A stretch of DNA of 64,000 nucleotides from Lytechinus pictus (Eukaryota > Echinodermata > Echinoidea > Temnopleuroida > Toxopneustidae). The notes beneath the pieces were generated by a model. That model was not told where the DNA came from. It ran no database searches and was given only the letters and a program-made list of their open reading frames with translations. Shown here one piece after another: positions 35,043 through 46,080 of this stretch; position 1 is the stretch's first letter, and every line of letters begins with the position of its first letter. The stretch is taken from NCBI RefSeq assembly GCF_037042905.1, contig NC_087249.1:35169401-35233400 (forward strand), in the 5' to 3' direction. The position numbers and the translations under genes are program-made.

Positions 35043-35330
35043 GAATTTAGAAATCATGAAGACTGGATACCTCGACGTGATAATGAATGTGTACGTCGTG
35101 CCAGGCAAGCTGTGATTGACAAAACCATGTGGATATTCAAACAGAACAGAGGAGCGTTTTACTTTTTTTCTCTCGATCAAACGGAACTGGAAGCTCCATC
35201 AGTCATGTCAGTCCAAAGTCTTGTCACGCATTTGTACAGCCGAGCTTTCCAAATTCAAACCGATAGGGTCAACGAAGCGGAATATCATTATATAGGTATA
35301 GCCAGAGAATATGCGAGTGCATCGGCATAG
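35043..35330 (+). CDS. Exon-like ORF, unrecognised (copy 2)
   Basis: Duplicate of 26,911-27,198, 96 codons, still open; the only coding change seen is IARGYAS to IAREYAS. Function unknown. Confidence 0.3.
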   Translation, partial: EFRNHEDWIPRRDNECVRRARQAVIDKTMWIFKQNRGAFYFFSLDQTELEAPSVMSVQSLVTHLYSRAFQIQTDRVNEAEYHYIGIAREYASASA

Positions 35331-35903
35331 AAAGTATACTTGAATGCCACAGTCTCACCACCAATCCAGATCGAACCCGTCGATACTGCGTGATATGATA
35401 TATACCTCAATAATAGTTTTATTCAGGGTCGGTTATGTGAATATGACTAAGTACGAATCAACGTCTTCAATATGCATCCAAAAGATGAGGGCAGAGACTT
35501 TGAATGCGAGAATCCAAGAAGCTCCTGGGGGTCATTACAAATCTCCCCCCCCCGGAAAAAATGGAAGGGACAAAAGACTTAAAAGGGAGAGCTTCACTCT
35601 CAAAATTTGATATTTTTGCAAGCAGTAGGATTCTTGCATAAATTGATAAAAAAATCTAGTAGGATTTTTTTACTAATTAAAAAATCTGAGTTTCTTCCCT
35701 GCACCTTCCCGAGCTCCTACCACTTATGCGATTGTTTGGGATATGCCTACTAATCAATGTTGTGTTATGTATATAAGACCAATTGTAAGTTAGAGGAATC
35801 ACATTCATTCATTTAGTTATTTTTTTTTCTCTAAGAATATTAATTGCATAATAAGAATATTCTAGAATGTCTCAGTTAAGCTTTGCTATGTGCGCATATT
35901 AAA

Positions 35904-37325
35904 TGAGGCAGAGCAATGTCAAGTATATTTGTAATTTACAAATGGTAGCTCAGGGAATTCAAACGGACAATAGGGGTCTAAGTTGCGAGAACCGTATTTT
36001 GCGTTGCCCATATTATGATGCGCCACGTGAAAAGCATTTTCAATGAATTACTTGAAAACATATTTTATTCGTCCGTTAAAGTAAACAAAATCATTGTTTA
36101 TGAAATGATTTGACATCTCATGATTTTTTTTTAAATTGATATAAAAGCAAGCTAACAAATTTCATCTGCTTATCATAAATTTTAGAAATATCCCACATAA
36201 AATGCATCATACAACATGGGCAACACGAAAGACGGTCCTGGGAAAGGCCCTTTCGCGCATCGGCCTCTGGAGTCTTCTAGAACATGTAGAATTGGGATCG
36301 TTAAAAAAAGAAGCAGAATTTTCTTTTATAAAGACATTACTAGAAGCTTCCAGTATAGTGGAAATTTATATATAACAGTTGGCAGTTTCTTCGATCAGAT
36401 CAGAACTTTGTTGGATGAGTTTCAAGGCAGTCCCTTATGCCAATGCATATAGTCCACCTCTATTTCGAATACAACAGTAACTTCTGTGGATTCATCTGCA
36501 TACCAACAATGAACCGTTTGCATTTATTTTGCGAGAGGAGTTCTCAGTTCTTATCGAGATCATCAACCTGTTTTATAGAACATTTTTAACCCATGGATTG
36601 CTGAAATCGACTGTTTATCATCATAAACTTCACGGACATTTCAACTCATTATTGTGGCTCTAATATTCCACCACCATTGCAACATCAATTTAATCATCGC
36701 CAGCATTTTGGACTTTGAAATTAAGAAATCTTCGCCACCCGTCCCAATGTGGATATTATTTGGATTATCATATTGCTGGGTTAACCAAAACTGACTCTTC
36801 AAGATTTGTAAGATTATTTATTATTCTTTTGTTAATTATTCGATAATTGTTTGATATCGTATCACTTGTTATTTTTCCGACAGCATGGTTTTTTTAATTT
36901 ATGTAGGTGCAGGGAACAATATTAATAAGTGTCTAATAAAAAAAAGAAGAAGTACAAGCCTTCTTTTTATGATCTCGGCGTGTCTTTAAAGCCTTGGTCC
37001 GATGCGTGGCAGGGAAAATGCATCATTTATCCCTGTATGCACACCCTTCATCTCCCTCCATGTTTCGCACAATCATTTTGAATGCTAATACGTCTTTATA
37101 ATATTAAAATAAACCTAATGATGATCTGAATAAATTGCACGTCTAACATGTCTAAGACATTTCCTTATTTCCCTTCAACAAATCGCTTTTTTCACTTCTC
37201 CCGAGAAAGAAAATAAGCCAACTCTCCCTTATTACCGCGCACTATGGCTACATTAATCGTATACAGGTTTCCTTATCTTAGACAAAAATTGCAAATTTTA
37301 TCTTTTGGTTGAAAACTGAATTATA
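35904..37325. other. Unique region right of the duplication
   Basis: No recognised gene. An ORF at 36,216-36,452 starts MGNTKDGPGKGPF and runs 78 codons with ordinary composition, but no family or splice partners were recognised. Otherwise AT-rich; an AATAAAA run near 36,937 is the only signal-like word. Confidence 0.4.
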
Positions 37326-37329
37326 TCGC

Positions 37330-38240
37330 GTAAGAATCAGTGGCGTAGCATGCCAAGGGGGGGGGGGCAAGCTGCCCCTCCCCCCGGCGGATTTCACCGG
37401 GAAAAAAAAAACGGGAAAAAGAGAAAAGGGAGAGAAAGGGAAAGAAAAAGAGGAAAGGGAAAAGGGAAAGGTAAAGGGAAAAAAGTGAAAAGAAAGGGAC
37501 AGAAAGAAGAACATAAATAGAGAAAATTGAAGGAAAGCGGGAAAAGGACGGAAAGAACATTTGAGAAAGTACAAAATATCCTGAAATACTAATACACTAG
37601 GATTTTCAGCAAGAGAGGGATATAAAATCAAAAGATATGATTCAATGGCACAGGCGAGAATGGCGGGAAATGGGAGAAAGAGGCAAAGAGAAACGGGAAA
37701 TGAAAGTAGAGCCAAAAGCTAAATTGAAAACTCAGAATATGAAGAAAAGGAACAAGAAAAAAAAAAGAACTAATAACAAGACCGGGCTGATGAGGATTGA
37801 AAAATATAAAGAACGGGAAGAAGGTGGATGGCGGCTATTAGAAGCTTGCTAAATTTTATGCAATAATGGTCGCAATCAGGACAAAAAATCCTTAGCCAAG
37901 TGTTAGTTATATACCCCTATGTCCTAACCTATAAGTAAAGCTTAACGCCTAATAGATTTACCGTAAAAAGCCTTTTAATGTTTACTTTGACTAAATTTCC
38001 GAAGCTACTATCACATATTTCATTTCAAAATCATTTTAAAAGGCCAAATTTTTCTGACTCGCTTCGCTCGCAGGCAACTTTTTACAATTTTATGGTGTGT
38101 TGCCTCAAAATATTTCGTCTATTATCCGCAACCGCGTTGAAGTTATGTGTTGTGTATGTACCCGCGGTTCGATAAAAAGTGGCCATCTGCAATGTTTACA
38201 AATATTAAGAGGTTCCGGGGGGCTCCACCCCGGACCAGTG
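37330..38240 (+). repeat. Dispersed repeat, GGCGTAGC-polyG head, purine-rich
   Basis: Begins AGTGGCGTAGCATGCCAAGG with poly-G, GCTGCCCC and CCGGCGGATTTCACCGGG. A purine-only-like AGGGAAAGAGAAAGG tract (37,395-37,560) follows, then text matching 18,905-19,460 (AAGACCGGGCTGATGAGGATTG, GGTCGCAATCAGGACAAAA). It closes with TTCCGGGGGGCTCCACCCCGGA. A diverged third member of that family. ORFs across the purine tract are low-complexity artefacts. Confidence 0.7.
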
Positions 38241-38930
38241 ATGGCACCAAGGGGGGAAGATATACGGGGGCATTAATTTGTTCCCAGTAAGTTGGTCCCC
38301 ACTTGCTCCCCCCGAAAAAAAAAATGTATAGTAAATGTTTTCATAAGACCATGTGTTCTTTCTATATAGGAGGGCATGTAATACAGATTTTTAAAGAATA
38401 AATCATGGATAAAGAGTTTGCATCACCACAAGAAAAAGCAGAAAGAGACATTCTGAGGGTATTTTATAGTCCATCAAAGGGAAAGTTGTTCACATGTGAC
38501 ATCACACATCCTTGTCGCATTGCCAATGGGAGGATCTTCATAGCATTAGTGATTGCAATATTCAAATGCTAAAAACTTTCTCATTATTTGTCAAAATTTT
38601 CTCAAACTTTCTTTGTTCTTATTATTTGATTTTTCTGTTTCGACATAAGCCTACGTATTCCAAAGGTTTCATTCCCCTTTAAGTACTTACACGAAAATAC
38701 TAGCGTCGGACTGTACGCGCACAGAAGCTGACTCCGGGATCTTTCGGAGGGGATCAATGGTTGCAGTTACCGATTATCTGCAAGAGCAAAGAAAATTCCT
38801 CTGTAGATTGTAGGTCCTAAATATGCAGCTTATAAGTACTGTTCCAGATCACTAGATATTCAATGAACCAGTTTCTAACGTTCTCAACACTGTATATATT
38901 AAGCCGGGATATTATGTTGACTGTCAAACA
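38241..38930. other. No recognisable feature
   Basis: Non-coding sequence between the dispersed repeat and the minisatellite. The expected left terminus (CCCAGGTAACAA) of the minisatellite element was not found here. Confidence 0.4.
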
Positions 38931-40863
38931 AATATCCAACAAACTATAGTTTCCAACATTGTGTCAATGTTAACTGTCAACAACTCTCCAATAAACTATT
39001 CCAATTACGCTGTCCACGTTGTGCCATTGTCCGTTGTTCAACAATTTTCCATCGAACTAATTTCCGACGTAGTCAACGCTGTGCATTTGTTGGCTGTTCA
39101 ACAACTATCCAATCAATCACGTTTCCAACGTTGTGACGTTGTTGGCTGTCCAACAAATCTCCAACACACTAGTTTCCAATGTTGTGCCATTGTCTGTTGT
39201 CAACAACTTTCCAACGTTGCCAACGTTGCGTCATCGTCGACTATCCTTATACTGATCTCCAACCGACCAGTTTCCAACGTTGTACCAGTGTCAGTTGTTC
39301 AACAACTTTCCATCCAACTAGTTTCCAGCTTTATCAACGTTGTGTCATTGTCTACTATCTAACTAATCTCCAATCTACCAGTTTCCAACGTTGTGCCATC
39401 GTCGACTATCCAACAAATCTCCATCGAACTAGTTTCTAGCTTTGACAACGTTGTGCCATAGTCGGTTGTTCAACAACTTTCCATCGAACTAGTTTCCAAC
39501 GTTGCCAACCATGTGTCATCGTCGACTATCCAACTGATCTCCAAACCTACTAGTTTCCAACGTTTTGCCATTGTCGACCGTCCAACAAATCTCCAACAAA
39601 CTAGTTTCCAACTTTGTCAACGTTGTCTCATTGTCGGTTGATCCACAACTTTCCATCGAACTGGTTTCCAACGTTGCCAACGTTGTGTAATTGTTGGCTG
39701 TTCAGCAACTATCCAATTAAACATGTTTCCAATGTTGTGCCATTGTCTGTTGTCAACAACTTTCCAACGTTGCCAACGTTGCGTCATCGTCGACTATCCT
39801 TATACTGATCTCCAACCTACCAGTTTCCAACGTTGTGCCAGTGTCAGTTGTTCAACAACTTTCCATCCAACTAGTTTCCAGCTTTATCAACGTTGTGTCA
39901 TTGTCTACTATCTAACTAATCTCCAATCTACCAGTTTCCAACGTTGTGCCATCGTCGACTATCCAACAAATCTCCATCGAACTAGTTTCTAGCTTTGACA
40001 ACGTTGTGCCATAGTCGGTTGTTCAACAACTTTCCATCGAACTAGTTTCCAACGTTGCCAACCTTGTGTCATCGTCGACTATCCAACTGATCTCCAAACC
40101 TACTAGTTTCCAACGTTTTGCCATTGTCGACCGTCCAACAAATCTCCAACAAACTAGTTTCCAACTTTGTCAACGTTGTCTCATTGTCGGTTGATCAACA
40201 ACTTTCCATCGAACTGGTTTCCAACGTTGCCAACGTTGTGCAATTGTTGGCAGTTCAGCAACTATCCAATTAAACATGTTTCCATCGTTGTGCCATTGTC
40301 GACTGTCCAACAACTCTCCAACTAACAAGTTTCCAACGTTGCCAACGTCGTGTCATTGTTGATTGTTCAACAACTTTCCAGTGAACTAGTTTCCAACGTT
40401 GTGCCTTTGCTGGCTGTTCAACAACTATCCAATCAAACGTGTCTCCAACGTTGCGACATTGTCGACTGTCCAACAACTCTCCAACTTACTAGTTTCCAAC
40501 GTTGTGCCATTGTCGACCGTCCAACAAATCTCCAACAAACTAGTTTCCAACTTTGTCAACGTTGTGCTATTGTCGGTTGTTCAACAACTTTCCAGCGAAC
40601 TAGTTTCCAACGTTGTGCCTTTGCTGGCTGTTCAACAACTATCCAATCAGACGTGTTTCCAACGTTGTGACATTGTCGACTGTCCAACAAATCTCCAACT
40701 AACAAGTTTCCAACGTTGCCAACGTCGTGTCATTGTTGATTGTATATCATTTTTCCATCAAACTAGTTTCCAAGGTCGATTCAACGTTAATCCATCAAGT
40801 TTTTCCAACGTCCAACGACTTTCAAGTTTCCAACGTAGAGCCAACATTGGCTTGTTACCTGGG
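38931..40863. repeat. CAACGTTGG minisatellite, inverted arm with 553-bp higher-order unit
   Basis: Reverse-complement counterpart of the array at 7.2-8.45 kb. Its right edge (AACGACTTTCAAGTTTCCAACGTAGAGCC, about 40,812-40,842) is the inverse of the start of that array, and it ends in the outer TIR TTGTTACCTGGG at 40,852-40,863. Within it a block repeats nearly exactly at 553 bp (TTTCCAATGTTGTGCC at 39,173 and 39,726), a higher-order duplication. Long ORFs on either strand come from the base unit being divisible by three. Confidence 0.9.
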
Positions 40864-41094
40864 TAAGCGTTGAATAAATAGACAAAAATAAGTACAAGTA
40901 CATGTCACCGAAATACAAAATGAAATATAACATAACGGAAATCAAAGGAAAATGGTTGCTTAAAAGTCTTAAAAATTGAGAGAGTTGGAGAGTCAAGAAC
41001 GAAAACCGGGAGAGCATTCTAAAGCCTAGGAGCACATACGGCGACGGCACGATCGCCGTAGCGGATGTGGGTTCGAGGACCATGATACAGTTGA
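40864..41094 (-). pseudogene. LINE C, 3' coding end
   Basis: The minus strand reads YHGPRTHIRYGDRAVAVCAPRL(stop)NALPVFVLDSPTLSIFKTFK, the C-terminus of a CR1/L2-like LINE with one W-to-stop change (canonical RLWNxLP). It is cut on the right by the foldback element; upstream coding resumes at 43,674. Confidence 0.85.
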
Positions 41095-43673
41095 TAGTCC
41101 AGGATAGGCCCCATAGAAAACTGACCAAACCTTGTTTTTTCATATATACAATATTTTTTCATGGTTTCTTGTCAATTCGAGGGTGCTGATTACGAATCTG
41201 AATGATGCCACTCGTGTAACCTTGAGCATTTTCCGCAAATTGGCAAAATCTAATATGGCCGCCGAAATAGGCAAATTACCCATGAAAATCATAAAACTGC
41301 CAGCAGATTGGCTATGAAATGTATGTAATTGTGTAGCAGGGGTGAAATACTCTGTGAAGAAACGATTTTTGAAAAAATGTTTATTTTCTTGATATTTAAA
41401 ATGGCCGCCATAGACCGCTGTATTCAACTTTATGTACAACATGAATGGGAAAAAATAATTTTCACAAAAGTGGGCACTAAATGCAAGTAAATGTGATTTT
41501 TTGTGTGTGAACTAATGGATGAAAACAAGATTGCTAACGAACCTTATCATTTGTTATGTCATATATGTAATAAATGAAGCATTTTAGTATACAAAAAAGC
41601 ACCAAACGACCAGACAGTATTATGTATAATGTTCATGGGGACAAAAGCAAATCACAAGACTTCGTACTAAAATGCATATTTATTAAGATAAGTGAGTGGA
41701 ATACTGGCTAAAAATTCAATTTTAACGGAATATAATATTTAAGATGTAATTTATGTGATAAAAGCTGTATTTTGAAATTCAAAATGGCCGCCATAGGCCC
41801 ATTATACATTATGTACAATGCGAATGGAGAAACTAATTTTCACAAGAATAAATACGTGAAATGCATGTAATTGTGATATACGAGTAAAATATTGTCTGAA
41901 AACATGTTTTCTAGCTAAACATATCATTTCTCTTGTCATGCATAATATAAATGCTGTACTGTTAAATTAAAAATGGCCCCTATAGGCCCGAACAGTATTA
42001 TCTACAATGTAAATGAGGACATGTAATTTTGTAAGAATTTGGATTTGCTTGACTATGAAATCGATATAATCCTTTTGTATGAGTAAAATATTATTTGAAA
42101 GCATGATTTTTATGAAATATAGCATTTCTTCTGCCATGTAAGTGATAAATACTGTATTTTGACATTCAAAATAGCCGCTGCAAGCCTTAACTAAATTATG
42201 TTTACATGCGTTTAGGGAAACTTATTTTCAGTGGGAATCATAAAATATGCATGTTGCTGTGATGTACGAGTAAAAATATTGTCTTAAATATGATTTCTAA
42301 ATAAATAGATTACATGTTGGTGATGGAGGTAATAAATGCTGTAGGGCCTACTTTGAAATTCAAAATGGCTGCCATAGGCCCTAAAAGTATTATGTACATT
42401 GTAATTTGGTGCATATGATTTTGACAGAATTTGGCTTTGCTTGACTATAAGTATTGCATATAATTGTGATGTAAGAGTGAAATATTGTCTAAAACCATGG
42501 TTTCTAACGAGATATATCATAATCTGGTGTAATTAAGGTGACAAATGCTGCATTATGAAATTGAAAATGGCCCTTACTGTATTATGTACAATTTGAATGA
42601 GGACAGATAATTTTCACAAAAGGGCATGTGGCGGCCATTTTGAATTTTGAAATATAACATTAATCACCTAAATTTTACATAATATGATATATTTCGTTAG
42701 TTATCATGTTTTCAGACAATATTTTACTCATACACCACCATTTAGTCAAGCAAAGCGAAAATCTGCTAAAATAATTTGTCCCCATTCAGATTGTACATAA
42801 TAATGTTAGGGTCTGTAGCGGCCATTTTGACTTTCAAAATCCAGTATTTTCACCTACCTGGCAGGAGAACTGATATATCTTGTTATTAATTATGCTTTCA
42901 GACAATATTTTACTCATATATCAGAATTACGTTGCATTTATGGTGCTCACTCCTGTGAAAACTGATTTCAAGTTCGCATTGTACATAATACAATATATGT
43001 CTATGGGCGGTCATTTTGAAAGTCAAAATAAAGTATTAAACACCAACTTTAAACCTAAGTGATATATTTCGTTAAAAATGATGTTTTTAGACAGTATCCC
43101 ATTTATTTATCACAAATAAATGCATTTCAGTGCTCACTCTTGTGATTTGTTTTTGCCCCCTTTGCTATAGTACATAATACTATTTGGGCCAGTTGTGGCT
43201 ATTTTGAATATAAAATACAACAATTTTCCCATACATGACATAATAAATGATATATCTTGTTAGCATTGATAATTTCATACATTACTTCGTCCATAGATCA
43301 CAATTACTTGCAGTTTAGGGATCATTTTTGTGAAAAATAGTTTTCCCTATTCTGTACATAATAGGGTATATGGCGGCCATTTTGAATATCAATACAATTA
43401 ATATTTTTTCTAAAATCGTTTTTTCAGATTATTTCACTCCTACAACACAATTACATACATTTTGTAGCCAGTCTGCTGGCAATTTTATGATTTTCATGGG
43501 TGATTTGCATATTTTGGCAGCCATATTGGATTTTGCCAATTTGCGGAAAATGCTCAAGGTTACACGAGTGGCATCATTCAGATTCGTAATCAGCACCCTC
43601 GAATTGACAAGAAACCATGAAAAAATATTGTATATATGAAAAAACAAGGTTATGCCTCTTCAATCCTGGACTA
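41095..43673. mobile_element. 2,579-bp foldback element, copy B (inverted)
   Basis: Reverse complement of copy A, with TAGTCCAGGATAGGCC at the left and TTCAATCCTGGACTA at the right. The 3-bp target duplication is TGA (41,092-41,094 and 43,674-43,676). Removing the element and one TGA restores the LINE reading VHHQLYHGPRTHIRYGD in frame. It is 187 bp shorter than copy A, about one internal unit. Confidence 0.95.
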
Positions 43674-44215
43674 TGATGGTGGACAGATGAGGATGATGGA
43701 CGGAATCTGATAAAAGTAGGTACTTTAGGTGAGATGAGTGCTTTGATGTATGCTGGAGCGAGTCAACGAAGAGCCTTGAAAGTGATCAGTAAAACCTTGA
43801 ACTTGATGCGTTGAGGGATGGAGAGCCAACGGAGAGAGCGAAGAATGGATGTAATGTTTTCACGCTTTCTGGTGCATGTGATAAGACGGGCTGAAGCATT
43901 CTGGATACGTTGGAGTTTGGTCAGCTGCAATGACGGTGAGCCCACTAATAGACTGTTACAATAGTTAATGTGAGATGTGACTAATGCGTTTACCAGGCGC
44001 TTAGTGGAACTTATTACGCAGTTTCCAAATTCTATGTATTCCATATGCAGCATTCTTACATGTTTCCTGGAGCTGCCTCGTAGAAAGAGCATTATCTATC
44101 AGTAGTCACTCCAAGATCCCTGAAAGACTTCGAAGGCACAATAGCAGTCCCGTCGACTACCAAGTCGGGAAGCTCATTAAATCTGCGGAACACAGACGTC
44201 ACTGCACGTCACTTG
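43674..44215 (-). pseudogene. LINE C, upstream coding part
   Basis: Minus-strand text: FNELPDLVVDGTAIVPSKSFRDLGV (about 44,185-44,110), then HINYCNSLLVGSPSLQLTKLQRIQNASARLI and LRWLSIPQRIKFKVLLITFKALR, and then, past an in-frame stop, LAPAYIKAL ... SSSVHH joined to the 41-kb part. This is the region after the RT core of a CR1/L2-like LINE; the element is 5' truncated near 44,215. Confidence 0.85.
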
Positions 44216-44734
44216 TTTTCTATACAATTTTATAACCTGAATTTTGAAAAGCATGATGAAGAAGAATTACTCTTTCAGATATTTTTAAATTTTTTTTTTG
44301 CTTTTTTAAGACCAAATCTGGCATGTGAACATGTCAATTCTATTAAACGTAATATAAAATGATATTTAATGAAAATTGTTATGGTTAAATAATGGAATAC
44401 AGTGACTTCTCATAAAGAATAGCTGAGGTCGATTGAAGTCTACTGAATATTTTTGTATAGCACCCACAGCTACCAGCGTATCTGTACACATCCAGCACTA
44501 AAGGTTCAAAATCGTCCTTGGTAATCCGTTCACGATGCAAGACGGATTCAAGAAATTGAAGTGTCAATGTCCGTCATGACAATGCACAGCCAGTCTTTGT
44601 CGAAAATGTGTGAATCACATAAATAGTTTCGTCAATGGCATGGAAGGGCCACCAGCAACGATTTTGAGTCACTTAGTGGGCGCGCGAAGCGCACTCAATA
44701 ACCAGGTAAACTGACCTAATAGAGACTGTGCCAT
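44216..44734. other. Non-coding spacer between two LINEs
   Basis: No recognised feature. A GCGCGCGAAGCGCACT tract at 44,681-44,696 resembles the CGAAGCGCGAGCTG word of the repeat at 46.1 kb. Confidence 0.4.
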
Positions 44735-46080
44735 TAATAATAATAATATGTTCATTTATATAGCGCTCTTACAATATATCGTTTCACAGCACTTTACAAA
44801 ATGATGGAATAATATATATATGTATATGATAACTAATACATGTAAAGATTATTGAATAAAAAGCAGAGTCATGAGATGTTTCTTAAATACTTCCAAAGAA
44901 AGAGAAAGTCGCATATATCTTGGAAGGTCATTCCAGAGTCTTGGGGCACATGTCTGAAAAGCATTGTCACCAGCTTTAGTATTTGTCCGTGGAACATGGA
45001 GTAGAGTAATGTCTGTACTGGAGCGAAGCCCGGGACGTTCTGACTGATGTAGGCGGATGAGAGAGTCCATGTAGTGTGGAGCTTCATCATGGATAATCTT
45101 GAAAACAATGGTCATAATCATGAAGACAATACGTTGCTTCACTGGAAGCCAATGCAACTCTCTTAACACAGGAGTAACATGATCGTGCTTACGAGCTTTG
45201 AAAATCAGCTTGACTGTAAGGTTTTGGACCCTCTGAAGACGTTGCATCTGTGACGAGTTGATTCCATAAAAGAGTGAATTTGCATAGTCAAGACGTGACA
45301 ATACAATGGCTCGAACATCATGTTCTCATACCTTGGCAGTTATGTAGGGTCTTATGCGGGCTATGTACGAAAGCTGACAATGAAGTCCCCGACAAAGTGC
45401 TGAGACTTGTTTATCCATTTTCAGAGTCGAATCCAACTCCCAGACTCTTTGCATGAGAAACTGAAAGGATGGTCATACCGGACAAAGTGAGAGAGGCATC
45501 TGCTACATATTGCCGGGCTTGTGGGGTAGAAACAACAAGAAATTCTGTCTTGTCACAGTTAGGTTTCAACATATTGGTAGTCATCCATTCCTGTAGATTT
45601 TCAACACATTTTGTGAGTGATTGAAGAGCTTGACTCAATGATTCGGGACTTCTAGGATCAGCAAATATATAAAGAGAGATATCATCTGCATATGAGTGAT
45701 AACACACTCCATCATATTGTCTGATATCGACAGTGTGTACATGCTGAAAAGTCGTGGTCCAATTACCGATCCTTGCGGAACGTCATACTGAAGCGACTTC
45801 GGTGAAGACAATTCACAAGTAACTTTACATCTGCTGGTACGACCTGTCAGGTAAGAAGTGAATTAGGACTGAGCATTACCCGTGATGCTGAACACTTCAG
45901 ACAGACGATTGAGAAGAATGTTATGATCCACAGAATCAAACGCAGATGAAAGGTCTGGGAGAAAAACAAATGCAAAACGTTTCATGTCCATAGCCTGAAG
46001 GATATTATTCTTTATCCCCAACAGGGCAGTCTCTGTGCTGTGATGTTTACGATAGGCCGGGTTATGCATCTCACTAAACT
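44735..46080 (-). pseudogene. LINE D, 5'-truncated CR1/L2-like element
   Basis: From 46,069 downward: KHHSTETALLGIKNNIL and FVFLPDLSSAFDSVDHNILL (RT motif A region), a frame change, then CYHSYADDISLYIF (catalytic YADD intact, about 45,690) and MLKPNCDKTEFLVV. After further frameshifts come SRLDYANSLFYGI, LRELHWLPVKQRI and CAPRLWNDLP, ending at 44,849. The 3' untranslated part contains the common AGCGCTATATAAAT word (about 44,756-44,769) and a (ATT)n tail at 44,736-44,749. Frameshifts make it inactive. Confidence 0.9.

Larger units (their letters stand above)
27766..35903. repeat. Tandem segmental duplication, copy 2
   Basis: 8,138 bp in direct orientation, abutting copy 1 without spacer. It ends GCGCATATTAAA at 35,903, after which unique sequence (TGAGGCAGAGC) begins. 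The 1-bp T shared at the junction suggests non-homologous or microhomology joining. It lacks the foldback element, carries a frameshifted glutamine synthetase and is missing 18 bp near 33,038. Confidence 0.95.

Noticed and set aside
16891-35903. Duplication caused by recombination between repeats at its ends
   Set aside because: The breakpoints share only one base; no repeat is common to both ends.
37278-37715. 145-codon Phe/Ser-rich ORF
   Set aside because: Reads through a purine-only tract; low complexity, not protein-like.
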